The position numbers were made by a program, and so were the translations under genes. 64,000 bases of DNA, taken from assembly GCA_009760855.2 (NCBI GenBank), contig WPIO01000057.1, forward strand, positions 1,882,501 to 1,946,500, read 5' to 3'. Positions within the stretch are counted from its first letter, which is position 1, and each line of letters starts with the position of its first letter. The notes beneath the pieces are model-generated. The model made no database searches and was not told the origin of the DNA. It saw nothing but the letters and a program-made list of their open reading frames with translations. This DNA comes from Cristatella mucedo (taxonomy: Eukaryota > Bryozoa > Phylactolaemata > Cristatellidae). Of this stretch, positions 1 through 10,256 are shown piece by piece.

Positions 1-401
1 AATGTCGTCTTTACATGTGCACTAGATATTCCTCAAACGCAGCCGATAAAGCAGTCGCCTGATGGTGTGTACACTTGTCCGTTTTATTTTTTTAGTCCTC
101 GTTCTCGGGTGAATATTGCTATTTGTACTATAAATTCAGATGAAATTAATTTTTCCTGTGATGCTGATAGAGCTTGCAATGTCTCATATGGGGATTTCCT
201 GTTGATTGCAATGTCCTACAAGAATCGGGATACAGTCAGACTTACTAGAAACCACAGCTGCTGCAATTCTCTTCATAAGCTCCTTTGCCTTCGCATCAAT
301 GAAATGCTCCACGTTGATCGGCTTGCATTCTTGGAAACTAACATTATCGTTTTCGCTACGTTTCCCTTATGACCTCTTTTATTAGGTGTTTACATCAAGA
401 T
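1..401. other. Unassigned sequence
   Basis: No repeat copy or gene was recognised here. A 101-codon open frame at 67-372 (+) has no motif that I know, no clear splice sites and no support beyond being open, so I do not call it a gene. Confidence 0.4.
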
Positions 402-592
402 CAACTGCTCTCCTGACTCTGCTATGCTTCCCACTTTCTCTTTGTTGCGTGAGACGAAGTCTGTTGGCTACCGAATGAGTACCGAAAGCCGCTTAGGCTG
501 TGAGTGCGCAATACAAAACTCTCCTGCCTAACACCCACGTGGTCTTTATGACTTTATGGAGTTACAGACGGAGATACATTTCATTACATTAC
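402..592 (+). mobile_element. L2-B non-LTR retrotransposon, 3' end
   Basis: This is the end of the last ORF plus the 3' tail of a CR1/L2-type element. The sequence from CTGACTCTGCTATGCTTCCC through GTTACAGACGGAGATACATT is shared with copies at 25310, 31228, 37625, 44265 and 47550. Members of this family (called L2-B here) end in short TTAC repeats, unlike the ATT-tailed L2-A. The copy is strongly 5' truncated. Confidence 0.75.
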
Positions 593-1381
593 AAAGCACG
601 CCTTAAGGCAATTGTAGTAAAGTAACTGAGTGCACGAGTTTAGTGCAAGTGTGTACATTCTTTGTATATTAAGCAAGCCGCATCACTAACGAGAGTCGTT
701 CGAGAGGGCGTTGATTGGAAGCTACTTCCATTTTTGTAGAGTATTTTCAGGGATATGAACAAAAGCCAATCCATCCCATGTACAGAACCACTGCATCGGA
801 TTATGGAGGCAAAGCCCCATCAGTTCACACCATGCCAACAAGTTTTCATTGTATGTCTCAAAAGTTTACAAACGTAAGTATGTAATCTTAGCCCTGCGCA
901 TTAGACTCGTGTGGAATTCTGCATAAACGTATTTTCTTTGAAACTCGTGAACTTCAAAGTTTGCAATTTTAAGTGTCTCAAACTTTGACAGGGTTCCCGA
1001 ACACAGGCGAATTACCTCAATTGAGGAAAATGGAGACTTTGGGATTGTGAAGGCGAAAAATGTGAACAGTTTTTTTCTGAGACCATCAAGTTCATCTACT
1101 CATTAATCGCCCCCTCGATCAAGAGTAACTTGCTACTTATTATGAAATTAGCTCCTCTTTAGAACTCATCAGTATGACACTTTAACTATTCAGCTAGTTC
1201 TTTGAAGTCTATAGATAATTCGTTTAACAGATAGCCCGGGGTCATCCTCTAAAGAGTTCCCTAGATAGTCCTGATCAAAAAGGAAAAGATGCATATCAAA
1301 GGTAATAACTTGGGGTCACAAAAATTGACTTGTTTGATCAGCTTCTGTAATACTACAGTGGACCCTTCGCGAACATGCTGT
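593..1381. other. Unassigned AT-rich sequence
   Basis: I see no open frame of note, RNA gene or recognisable repeat between the two L2-B fragments. Confidence 0.4.
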
Positions 1382-1662
1382 GAAACTCACTTCCTCAATT
1401 CTTACATAACGACATCTGCTTTCCTGCTACCGACTGCGGCATATCCTTTCCAGTCATTCTGAGCAGCTCATTTCATGCTACTTACTACCTTAGCTGCCCT
1501 CCTGACTCACTCATGGTTCTCACTTTCTCTTCGTTGCGTGAAATGAGGTCTGTTGGCTACCAAGTGCTTACGAAAAGCTGCTTAGGCTTTGCGTGCGCTA
1601 TGTTTTACTCTTGGATAGTCTTTGTGGAGTTTCAGATCGAGATACATTACTTTACGTTACGC
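1382..1662 (+). mobile_element. L2-B fragment, diverged
   Basis: The order of landmarks matches L2-B: a stretch related to the 'LPQFLR' coding end, then CCTGACTCACTCATGG, the TGTTGGCTACC block and the terminal CGAGATACATTACTTTACG. It is more diverged than the copy 800 bp upstream, which suggests an older insertion. Confidence 0.65.
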
Positions 1663-2834
1663 TCTACATTCCACAATTGCGATATTCGCTAAGTGCTCTT
1701 TGGAGTTAAATAAAGCTTGCCTGGTTTATTATTGTCGGAGGATATACTATATGGTCCATCAATACATAGCATTCTTGTTCTCTTCCTGCAGCACCTCGGT
1801 GTATGTGGGATGTACAGAAATCACTCGCTGAACACTTCTGAGGACAAGAGCAAAGTATAACCGAGCGATCTGTAAAGAGACGAAGGAAAGAGCACCAGTC
1901 AAGCACGACAGACTGCCAGCACGCTTTTCGGACGCCAGTGACTGCTACTATTACGAGGAGCAGCAGTCAGCTGACTGTTCTCAAGCCACCTCAAGTCTTT
2001 TTTTTAAGCCGAGTGCACCGCGAAAAGAAAATACAGACATTATTTGCAATCGCCGTGGCGGATTATGTGGCATACAAAAATCCACTTGGACTAATAGCAG
2101 TGTAGAACAAACAGCAAGCCTCTGACAGCCGATTGCTGCGAGCTACCTGCTGCAACATGTCTTTCGATGCCGGATGCTACCAGATGTCGGCCATGCCAGA
2201 ATAACATTTGCATAGTTTTACATAAATATATATCTCGCTGCACACACTCTTGCTGTTCGCGGCTGTTTCCTCACCGCTCTCGAGTTCGAAGTCAGTGGCC
2301 AAACTTAAAGTTCTCAATCCAGCAGCTTGCACTATCCCTTATTTTAAACTAGGGTCTGACCTTCCGCGCGAGGAGCTTATAGCCACATAGATTCATAGCG
2401 CCTCTGGCGATGCTATTTGATGTTAAGGCATCCAGACGTCTCGCGGCTTGCTGGTGCGAGCTAGCTGTCAAAGTCATGCAGAAATTGAGCTGCTCTCCTC
2501 CCGATGGGAGCATCTCCTAGTCGTGTCATTCTGAGCACTCGAAGAGATGTGTCTCTAACGCTATCTAACCGTAGCTGTAGAGCATCTTCGTTGACTAGTC
2601 TAAGCCTGCGGCCTTCACCTTCACCCTCATCCGGCATCGGAATCCAGGGTTCAGCATTAGCATGCGGCTAGCATCGGTAGTTTGATACTGTTATTCCTTA
2701 CGGCTCCGGTTGACCTAAAACGAGCTCATATGGCGATCACAGTAACACTTCAAAGACAAAAAGCAGAGAACCAGAATACAAACGGTTAGCCTTGCTTAGG
2801 AAGCAGAGGAATCGACACACCATTTCCGCATGTG
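1663..2834. other. Unassigned sequence upstream of the LTR element
   Basis: Several short open frames on both strands look like chance. I see no recognisable coding, RNA or repeat signal. Confidence 0.4.
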
Positions 2835-2839
2835 CTACC
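2835..2839 (+). repeat. Target site duplication, left (CTACC)
   Basis: CTACC directly precedes the 5' LTR and recurs at 7671-7675 directly after the 3' LTR. A 5-bp duplication is what LTR-retrotransposon integrases of the Ty3/gypsy type typically leave. Confidence 0.92.
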
Positions 2840-3085
2840 TGTGGTTTTAGTTAATTGATGACACTGCCCCTGATTGCTGTACGAGTGGGCTGTGACACTC
2901 CATGTGGTAAGCATCCGGGCCGTGCGATTAGTGGTTTGTTTTGCCAAGGGAGTCGGGGGCCTCCGGTGGGCAAGAGAAGCGAGGAGAGTCATGCTTCGCC
3001 CTGCTCCGTGTATAGGAGGAATAAATTGGTTGTGTTGCTCATCGGCTAGCGTTTTGTGCCATTCACGACAATAATTCGGGCTACA
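2840..3085 (+). repeat. 5' LTR of Ty3/gypsy-like element
   Basis: This 246-bp direct repeat of 7424-7670 starts TGTGGTTTTAG and ends GGGCTACA, so it has the canonical TG...CA termini. It contains an AATAAA signal near 3020. By hand I count about 14 substitutions and one 1-nt indel against the 3' LTR (roughly 6%), so the insertion is old. Confidence 0.95.
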
Positions 3086-3101
3086 AGCTACTTCGGCAGT
3101 A

Positions 3102-3560
3102 ATGGAGAACGTAAAGTTCAGCCACATCGTCACTCAATTCGACGGCAGCGGAGACTTTGCGGGCTGGGTTGAAAAGTTTGATCTGGTGCCAGAGATTCGA
3201 GGTATTGTCGCTGCCGACCGCCACAAATTCTTGCCCCTTTTTCTAACCGGCGGAGCGTTCGCCGTGTACCAAAGCATCGATGGACAGGCGAAGAAAGACT
3301 TTAACATCGTAAAAGAGGCTCTTCTGGCTGCATTTTCGGCGGATAAATTTAAAGCTTACGAGGAGCTCACGACACGGTGGCTCCAAGCTGGGGAGCCAGC
3401 GGACGTATACGCATCGATTTTGGCCCGGCTGGCCGGATTGGTGAGTGCGGCTGCGAAGGATGACTTGGTAAAATACGCTTTCGTCACCGGCTTCCAGAGG
3501 ACATCCGAAAGCAGCTACGCGAAGCGCAGCGTGTGCGCTCGACAAGATGGCGATGTCTGA
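3102..3560 (+). pseudogene. gag capsid-like ORF of the LTR element
   Basis: This 152-codon frame starts 16 nt after the 5' LTR (MENVKFSHIV...). Position and composition fit a retrotransposon Gag: a region around 'LPLFLTGGAFAVYQSI' followed by 'LLAAFSADKFKAYEELTTRW' resembles the capsid segment of Ty3/gypsy Gag. It ends in a stop just after overlapping the next frame by 14 nt. The zinc knuckles that should follow are in the +1 frame, so either a programmed frameshift or decay separates them. Decay is more likely, because other frame changes occur downstream. Confidence 0.75.
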
Positions 3561-3810
3561 GGTCGTTGAGAAGGCTCGAGCGCTAATGAGTTGCCAGGAG
3601 CCGAGCTACGCGGCCGCTGCTGAGGCACTAGGAGCTAAAGGCTCTCGCCCGACTCCACGGAAGCGCTTTTGCTTCTTCTGCAAAAAGGAAGAGCACATAT
3701 GTCGCGACTGCCGTTCGTCGAAAAGGCAGCGAAGGCTGTGTTTTGTATGCGGCGACGACTCACACCTAGCAGCGATATGTCCGGAGCGTGCGAAGCCAAA
3801 AAACGAGTAA
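3547..3810 (+). pseudogene. gag nucleocapsid segment with two CCHC zinc knuckles
   Basis: Two C-X2-C-X4-H-X4-C motifs are visible: CFFCKKEEHICRDC (from about 3667) and CFVCGDDSHLAAIC (from about 3742). Paired CCHC knuckles are the RNA-binding nucleocapsid hallmark. The 87-codon frame is +1 relative to the capsid-like frame and overlaps the protease/RT frame from 3669. It stops at 3808-3810. Confidence 0.85.
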
Positions 3811-4793
3811 GGGGAAGCGCATGTTATAGCGCCGGCGCATTCCTCTGCTTGTCAACTCGAATGCCAACAATAAATGTTCTCAACGGTGGTCGCATTATGA
3901 AGGCGCTCCTTGATACTGGCTGCTCTCGGTCGATCGTGACTAAATCTTCGGTTCTGCTTGCCACCTCGGCGCAGTCTTATCCGGTTAACGAGCCAGTAAT
4001 TACGTTCAATGGAGCAGTTGCTCGTTGCCGGTCGGCGTGCCGCAGGACATGCTCTGTGCAGGGCATCGAAATAGAGCTGGACTGTCTCGTATCCGAGATC
4101 GTACCGGGGTATGATATGCTCCTTGGCATGGATGCTGTTCGACAGCTGGGAGGCGTGGTAATAGGCCCTGAAGGCGGTGTAGTAACCTTCAATGGGCGGT
4201 GCAATGCAATCGGGGCACTGTCGAGCGACGTCAGCGTTTCCGACAGAGACTTTTCGGCGGTGTACTGTGGCGGAAAATGGGTCGTAAAGTGGCATTGGGC
4301 CAACGGCGTGACTTCTCCCACCTTGGTAAACCGCGTCGAGGCTTACCGCGTGCCCGCCGACTTGCAGGCCGACTACGATAACGAGATCCAGGAGTGGATT
4401 CAACTCGGCTGGCTGAAGCCCTACGAAGGGGAGTGTGAAGGTCTCGTGCCGCTAATGGCAGTGTTCCAGAGTAAGAAAGACAAAGTGCGGCCCGTTTTAG
4501 ACTACCGCGAGCTGAACCAATGCGTTTCCAGCCACACTGCCAACGGCGACGTTGGCAGCGAGAAACTTCGGGCATGGCGCCGCATGGGAAGTAACGTTAG
4601 CATTATCGACCTTCGCAAAGCGTATTTACAGCTTCATGTCGACCCTTCCCTGTGGAGATACCAGGTTGTCGCCTACCAGGGGAGGCGGTACTGCCTTACG
4701 CGGCTAGGCTTCGGATTAAATGTAGCGCTTAAGATAATGACCGCCGTGTTAAATAAGGTGCTTTCTATGGACCCATGGGTGCGAAGGCACTGA
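3669..4793 (+). pseudogene. pol segment: aspartic protease and N-terminal reverse transcriptase
   Basis: The protease active site is the LLDTGCS motif (DTG at 3912-3920). The RT fingers and palm follow: KVRPVLDYRELN (near 4486), IIDLRKAYLQLHV with the first catalytic Asp (near 4600), and CLTRLGFGLNVALK (near 4690). The usual Pro in the last motif is Leu here. The frame stops at 4791-4793, immediately before the YVDD box, which is in the +1 frame, so RT is broken at its catalytic centre. The first ~40 codons merely overlap the zinc-knuckle frame and are probably not translated as written. Confidence 0.88.
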
Positions 4794-4794
4794 C

Positions 4795-5595
4795 TCATAC
4801 GTGGACGATATAATCGCCAACAATGACATTGTCACGAATGAGCGTGTTATCTCTCTCCTACGACAGTTCGGGCTCGAAGCTAAGCCCCCGGAAAAGTTGG
4901 TCGGGGGTCGCGTACTAGGGCTTCGCGTCAATGACCATGAAGGAAAGCTTAAGTGGGGCAGAGATAACGATGTTGAACGGCTACGTGCGACTCGCAGGCA
5001 ACTTTTCTCGTGGTGTGGACAATTAACGGGCCACTTTCCCGTTGCCGGATGGCTTCGACCAGTCTGCAGCTACGTAAAGAGAGCCACAAAAGACCTGTCA
5101 TGGGATGCCGATGTTACGGAGGACGTCCTTCGGATGGCACAGGAGATCAGCCAACGCGTGATAAAAGAGGATCCAGTTTCCGGAGTGTGGAGTGTACCAT
5201 CGTCACCCAGCGGACAGGTATGGTGCGACTCAAGCAGCTTAGCGATAGGCGCCTGCTTGCGAATTGGAGGGCAGACTGTCGAGGATGCCTCTTGGCTTAG
5301 AAAGCCAGATGACGTAGCGCATATAAATCTGGCCGAACTAGAGGCTGTCATAAAGGGCCTAAACTTAGCCCTGGCCTGGGGCCTGCGAGAGATCGAATTG
5401 TTTACTGACTCGGCCACTGTGCATTCGTGGCTTCGATCGCTTGTCGAAGGTGATAAGCCAATCCGTACTCGAGGTCTAAGCGAGGCATTGGCTCGACGGC
5501 GGACAGCAATAATACGCGACGTAATTAAGGAGTACGACCTTCGGGTCATACAGCCGGTTCGTTCGGCCGACAACAAAGCAGACCACTTAACGTAG
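4795..5595 (+). pseudogene. pol segment: RT catalytic YVDD box, thumb and RNase H
   Basis: The frame opens with SYVDDII, the RT motif C with two catalytic Asp residues, and continues through connection sequence such as LFSWCGQLTGHFPVAGWLRP. RNase H is recognised by VWCDSSSLAIGA (first Asp), INLAELEAVIKGLNLAL (Glu), ELFTDSATVHSWL (Asp) and SADNKADHLT (last Asp). It is in a different frame from the upstream RT half. Confidence 0.88.
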
Positions 5596-5655
5596 CCGTG
5601 GCTTAAGCCAATCTCGATTCTCGCTGCTGCTACTCCACCACAGGAAGAAGACCTG

Positions 5656-6106
5656 TGAGCATTCCACGGTTTGCATCACTTAGAGGTTGACCGTACGTTG
5701 TACCTGGCCAGGCTCTGCTTCCCCGGCATCTCCGTAACGCGGGAGCTAGCGGAACGCGTTGCTAAATCGTGCATGCGTTGCCGGTCTGTGGATCCAGCAC
5801 CAGTGTCTTGGAGCCATGGACATTTGGACGTAGATTCCAACTGGCGCCGCCTGGCTATTGATGTTACTTTCTTCAACGGGGTCAAGTATCTGACACTTGT
5901 CGATAGCGGCCCCAGCAGGTTTGCCATTTGGTGGCGTATACCCGACGAGAGCGAGACCTCGGAGGTTCGACACTTGGACGAAATATTCAGAGAAAGGGGC
6001 TAGCCGTGGCAGCTCTTAATGGACAATTCCGCCACTTTCCGATCGAACGCTGTTCTCCAACATTGTGATCGTTAGGGGGTACACGCAATGTATCGCTGTG
6101 CCTATA
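5656..6106 (+). pseudogene. pol segment: integrase zinc domain and first part of the catalytic core
   Basis: An HHCC zinc-binding pattern is visible (paired His just before LEVDRTLYLARLCFPG, then CMRC), followed by RRLAIDVTFFNGVKYLTLVD with the first core Asp. An in-frame stop occurs at 6001-6003. Core sequence continues after it (LMDNSATFRSN contains the second Asp) up to the insertion point at 6111. Confidence 0.82.
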
Positions 6107-6111
6107 ACCGG
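6107..6111 (+). repeat. Target duplication (ACCGG) at left of nested insertion
   Basis: ACCGG at 6107-6111 recurs at 6841-6845. Integrase coding sense breaks off at the first copy and resumes at the second, as expected for an insertion with a 5-bp duplication. Confidence 0.8.
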
Positions 6112-6840
6112 GTTCCAGGGGTCAGAAGCTAATTCCCGCCAAACCCCGCCATGCTCCACGCTGCCGCTCGCCATGCCGCCGAGCTAGGGTAAGACGAGCG
6201 GCCGTCAGGTTAAACATCTTTATAATAACGCATGTGCCAACAACAACAGGGGAACTAAACAAGTCTACAGGGAGGATCCTATACATTATACACTATGGGA
6301 GCACAAGATGACGCAGCAAGCGCGAACAAACGTGTTAGTTGGGGTCAGTCGGCTTCCGCAGTCCTGTCGTTGTACCGACTCCGAGTCCAACAGTACGAGC
6401 GTACGCCGTCCAAACCCCGGCTGGCTGAGTAACTGCTGGCTAGTCCGAGTCGACAACTACCACAGTCGTAAGCTTCCACCGAAAGACGCCAACTCATGGG
6501 GGGGGGGTCACGAACACGCTACACGGGGAACGCGGAATAAAAACAAGTCAACAACGAGCGAGCTATTTCGCTCCGCTCGGGCCTTGGGTACTAGTTCCCT
6601 TGCGTGCGTGGCAGCATCGCCGGAGCACGCCTGCACGAATCCAGGTGCATAACTCGGCGAGACCGGGAGCCTCCACCACCGCGACTTACTTGGCCAACTT
6701 CCCGTACCCAAGAGCCCCGGTGACCTCTCGTCACCACACATCCGGCAACGCAAAGGTGTGACCCCGGCCTAGCCGGTGACCTTAACCCTCACTATAGCCG
6801 TCCGGTCCCAGCCAACCTAACCCAGCCTGGGTACATGCCT
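6112..6840. mobile_element. Unclassified 729-bp insertion inside the integrase gene
   Basis: The segment lies between two ACCGG copies and contains no integrase sequence, while integrase resumes directly after it at 6841. It begins GTTCCAGGGGTCAG and ends GGGTACATGCCT. There are no obvious terminal inverted repeats and no TG...CA ends, so neither a simple solo LTR nor a classic DNA transposon fits. It holds a G9 run near 6499 and an AATAAA-like site near 6535. The open frame at 6308-6652 has no motif I recognise. Confidence 0.7.
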
Positions 6841-7298
6841 ACCGGTCCTCTGGAAATGGTGTAGTAGAGAGAAACCACCGAACAATAAAAGGAATGGCAG
6901 CCCGGAGTGGACGGGACATAATGATGATGGTGTACTGATACAATCTCGCAGCCACCGCCGGATTGGACGCTGGCTCATCGCCTTGCCGTCAGCTTTTCTC
7001 GTATGAATGGAAACCTCCGATGGCTCGTGAGCCTCGCACAGAGAGCTCTGACGGAAATTACTTGATTCAGGGTCAGCGGGTTTTCGTAAAATCCCCTGGA
7101 GCCCGTTGCACCACTCAATGGCCTCAGGGGACAGTTACCGCTCCGGCGGAAGGAGTTGGCGTTGAAATTGATGGAATCCGCCGCCATCTAGCGGGCATCA
7201 GACCAGTACCGAACGCCAATGAACTCCTCGACGAACATTCCGATGCTGGCCCAGAGACGACGAGCCCGGCAGACAGCTACGGCCAAGATGTGGCCTGA
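6841..7298 (+). pseudogene. pol segment: integrase core end (catalytic Glu) and C-terminal domain
   Basis: Directly after the insertion the frame reads GNGVVERNHRTIKR, carrying the catalytic Glu of the DDE core. An internal stop follows at the tga near 6934. The C-terminal module follows (GQRVFVKSPGARCTTQWPQG, then VGVEIDGIRRHLAGIRPV), ending at the stop near 7296. The basic, beta-rich C-terminal module is typical of integrase DNA binding. Confidence 0.8.
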
Positions 7299-7423
7299 GA
7301 CCACCGGCGCGCTATGAGGACTATGTGGTTAATGTTTAGCCTTCTCGCTGCCTAAGCAGTGGAGAAGAACAGCTGCTTGCTGCTCTGGCTACATCGTTAA
7401 TTGATCTCCAGATCAGGCGGGCA
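7299..7423 (+). other. Spacer before 3' LTR (polypurine tract position)
   Basis: This 125-bp non-coding spacer precedes the 3' LTR. The last bases (AGATCAGGCGGGCA) are only moderately purine-rich, so a polypurine tract is not convincing. Confidence 0.5.
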
Positions 7424-7670
7424 TGTGGTTTTAGTTAATTGATGACACTGCCCCTGATCGCTGTACGAGTGGGCTGTGACACTCGATGTGGTAAGCAGCC
7501 GGGCCGTGCGATTAGTGGTTTGTTCTGCCATGGGAGTCGGGGGACTCCGGTGGGCTAGAGGGGCGAGGAGAGTCGTGCTTCGCCCTGCTCCGTGTGTAGG
7601 AGGAATAAACTGGTGGTGTTGCTCATCGGCTAGCGTTTTGTGCCATTCGCTGACAATAATTCGGGCTACA
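7424..7670 (+). repeat. 3' LTR of Ty3/gypsy-like element
   Basis: This 247-bp copy of the 5' LTR runs TGTGG...GGGCTACA, contains AATAAA near 7604 and is directly followed by the right target duplication CTACC (7671-7675). Confidence 0.95.
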
Positions 7671-7682
7671 CTACCATACATC

Positions 7683-7785
7683 ATTAATAATAATAATAAT
7701 AATAATAATGCACTTGATAAAGTGCCCTCAGATAACTCACTCTCTTTCTAGGCGCTTTACATTTGCTACAAAGGGATCGTTATGT
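7683..7785 (-). mobile_element. L2-A 3' end, 5' truncated
   Basis: Read on the minus strand this is the L2-A terminus: AAAGCGCC, AAGAGA...TCTCT-type inner stem, then an (ATT)n tail (AAT repeats at the left edge on plus). It begins 8 bp beyond the LTR element's target duplication. Confidence 0.8.
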
Positions 7786-8604
7786 CTACATTCGACAGTC
7801 AGTAAAGAAAAACTGTCCTTATATTTCAATCACGGCATATTGGTAGACAGAGAGACGATAGAAAGATAAGCTCGTATTACAGCAGTAAAAAGTATGTAAA
7901 AAGATGGTAGAAAACGTCGTAACTTACAAAGCCGGTCTGGCCTTGTTATGTTTTTCGAACTCTTAAACACGTGCCTTGGCCAAGTACTTGCATTTCAGCA
8001 TGTCTGCATGCTTGACTGAATTTCATGTCCACTGATCGCTAACAAAACCAAAAACATGTCCTACGTCCACTACTCCTATTTAACGACTAAAACGATGTCA
8101 CCACAAGCTCTTTTTACTGACTTGATAAGCGAGAGGTAAGCATGCATTGTCATTTCTCTGGCGACCAAAGAGAGGTCCCCAGCAATGTAAGGAACATGCA
8201 GGCAGGCACGTGCTACCCATGACAGACCTTGCTGCCGACTAGATTTGCAAAGACAAACACAACAAAACGTGCGAGATAGGGCTCCACGCTGTGTCCACGC
8301 AAGGTGTTAGGGATGCGAAGCCAGGGCTCCGATGAAGGTCAAGCAAACTGAGCAGGAAATTAAAGATTAGATTAGGAAAAAGAATGTCACGTCTATTATA
8401 CCAACAAGTATGCCACTCAAAAGTTGTTCTCCGTGTGGTGTGAGCTAATCGTGTTTATTATGATTTTATGAACAAGGAAAATGACTGGTCTGAGACAAAA
8501 ACAGGGTTTAAAAAGCAACGGAAAATAAAGCAGACTGGTGAACACCTTCAGATTCAGCCATGTCACACTAGAAAATCCAATGAGATTGGGTTGAATCGTT
8601 CTTT
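7786..8604. other. Unassigned sequence
   Basis: No gene or repeat copy is recognised. It is AT-rich with short chance open frames on the minus strand. Confidence 0.4.
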
Positions 8605-9012
8605 TCACGGTTTACACTCTTGATCTTGCCGATGTGATTGCCAATCACAATCTAGGCTTTCACATCTATGTGGATGACACTCAGTTGTACCTTTGTTTGA
8701 TCCCTCCTAGCCCTCCAGCGTGTCGAATTGTCATAAATCCCTTGGTGCATGTATTAATGTCATCCTCACATAGATGGCAGCAAATTTTCTTAAACTGAAT
8801 GATGGTAACAACCAACTGACTCGTTATGAGCAAACAAGTGTGATTCAGAAACTGAAAAAGCTAACGCTCAAAATTGGCTCTGCCAGCATATCTCCGGTTA
8901 AATCTGCAAAAAATCGAGATGTCATGTTCCAATTTGGCCTTTCGCTAGACGACCACATCAGCTCCACAATCAAGTCTGCCTACATAAAACTACATAACAT
9001 TCCTAAAATTCA
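8605..9012 (+). mobile_element. L2-A reverse transcriptase fragment, plus orientation
   Basis: The sequence corresponds to the L2-A segment from just before the RT YADD box (here HIYVDDTQLYLC) through MAANFLKLND and LDDHISSTIKSAY. It stops where L2-A continues with the 'RACLDKDT' part, and an oppositely oriented copy starts there. It is frameshifted and not coding. Confidence 0.8.
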
Positions 9013-9765
9013 GGCTCAGCACTCATCAGCACGTGAAGGACGAATCACAGGGACCCACTAAATGCTGTCCTAAATAGGTGTGTTTTTAAGTTCCTTTTAA
9101 ATGTGGTCAGGTCAAGGGATGTTCTGACGCAGGTCGGGAGGGAGTTCCAGGCTTTGGGAGCATGCGAACTAAATGCACGGTCTCCAAAGGATTTCAGGTT
9201 TGTACGAGGTATTTGTAGACTGTTGGATTCCGAAAAGCGGGTGCTACGATGCTTGGCCTGATGGGGGAGTATGTCGGAGAGATAGGCTGGAGCCATAGAA
9301 TGAAGGGACCTAAAAGTGAGCGACAAAACCTTGAAGTCAATCCGTTGCTTGACTGGGAGCTAGTGCAGGTCGGCGAGATGTGGAGTAATGTGGCAACTGC
9401 GACGCTCACGACAGACAAGCCTAGCTGCAGAGTTTTGCACCAGCTGCAATCGCCTGATCACACATGCTGGTAGGCCAGTAAGTAGTGAGTTGCAGAAGTC
9501 GAGACGAGATGTCACGAATGCATGGACCAACTGAGACGTGGTATCCTTATCTAAACAAGCCCGAATTTTAGCAATGTTATGAAGCTGAAAATAGGCAGAT
9601 TTGACTGGGGGAGCGGATATGGTCGTCTAAGGAGAGGTCGCTTTGGAATATGACACCTAGATTTTGAGCTGATTCGACAGGAAATATGCTGGCAGAGCCA
9701 ATTTTGAGCTTCAGCCTTTCCAATCTCTGAATCACACTGGGTTTGCCCATAACTAGTAAATTCAA
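9013..9765 (-). mobile_element. L2-A ORF C-terminus, minus orientation, tail missing
   Basis: On the minus strand this runs from LLVMGKPSVIQRLERL through LRSLHSMAPAYLSDILPHQA to FKRNLKTHLFRTAF and a short 3' untranslated part. The usual GCGC hairpin and ATT tail are missing at the 9013 end, where it abuts the plus-strand fragment tail to tail. Confidence 0.82.
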
Positions 9766-10256
9766 TTCAACGTAAAATAGTCACCACTGCTGACCGTGAG
9801 CTAGATGATAAAGGTATGATACAAGATAAGTGTCCGTGATTTTTTTCACTTTCTGATTTGCTACATCAAGATATATGGCCAACATTTGAAAACGCTTTTT
9901 GAGGAAGCGTTTTCTAATTTTCAGGCTTGACAGTTGGGTTAGTGACAAAGAATTCCTAAGACGACATTGAGCTAAAGCTGAAATTTCAAGATTCTTGCGG
10001 CAAGTTTTTTTGCAGATATAAATACATTTCCATATAGAAATATCGACAGTTTTTAAGAAATATCGTTGCTGCTTTTTAACATCATTCTAGGTGGAGGTGT
10101 TATAGTGTGATAATGTAATCCTTCTCCAAGCAAAGAAATTGCTCCTCATACCATACTTTGCAATATTTTTGAGACTCCAAAGACATTTTAAAATCAGGCA
10201 ATTAATTTTATAGCTTTAATGATATATTGAATCTTCTTAACTTTTAGGAATTGATA
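9756..10256 (+). repeat. Unclassified dispersed repeat R1, copy 1
   Basis: About 500 bp starting GTAAATTCAATTCAACG and ending GGAATTGATA are repeated in the same orientation at 16578-17087. Shared landmarks include GACAGTTGGGTTAGT, CATTTCCATAT, GTGTGATAATGT and CCTTCTCCAAGCAAAGAAAT. It has no open frame and no tRNA-like head. It is probably a non-autonomous element or an old segmental duplication. Confidence 0.8.

Larger units (their letters stand above)
2840..7670 (+). mobile_element. Ty3/gypsy-like LTR retrotransposon, degenerate, with a nested insertion
   Basis: The element has two LTRs, a perfect 5-bp target duplication (CTACC), and gag, protease, reverse transcriptase, RNase H and integrase segments in that order on the plus strand. 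That domain order is the Ty3/gypsy type. Frames change between gag, the zinc knuckles, protease/RT and RT/RNase H, and integrase is split by a 729-bp insertion, so this copy cannot encode a working polyprotein. Without the insertion it would be about 4.1 kb, which is compact for the group. Only 16 nt separate the 5' LTR from the gag ATG. Confidence 0.9.

Noticed and set aside
6308-6652. Gene inside the integrase insertion
   Set aside because: The 114-codon frame has no motif, and an overlapping antisense frame of similar length is equally open.
8605-9765. Twin-primed (5'-inverted) single L2-A insertion
   Set aside because: Twin priming puts the inverted part 5' of the sense part, with an intact 3' tail. 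Here the two pieces meet tail to tail and the 3' hairpin is missing.
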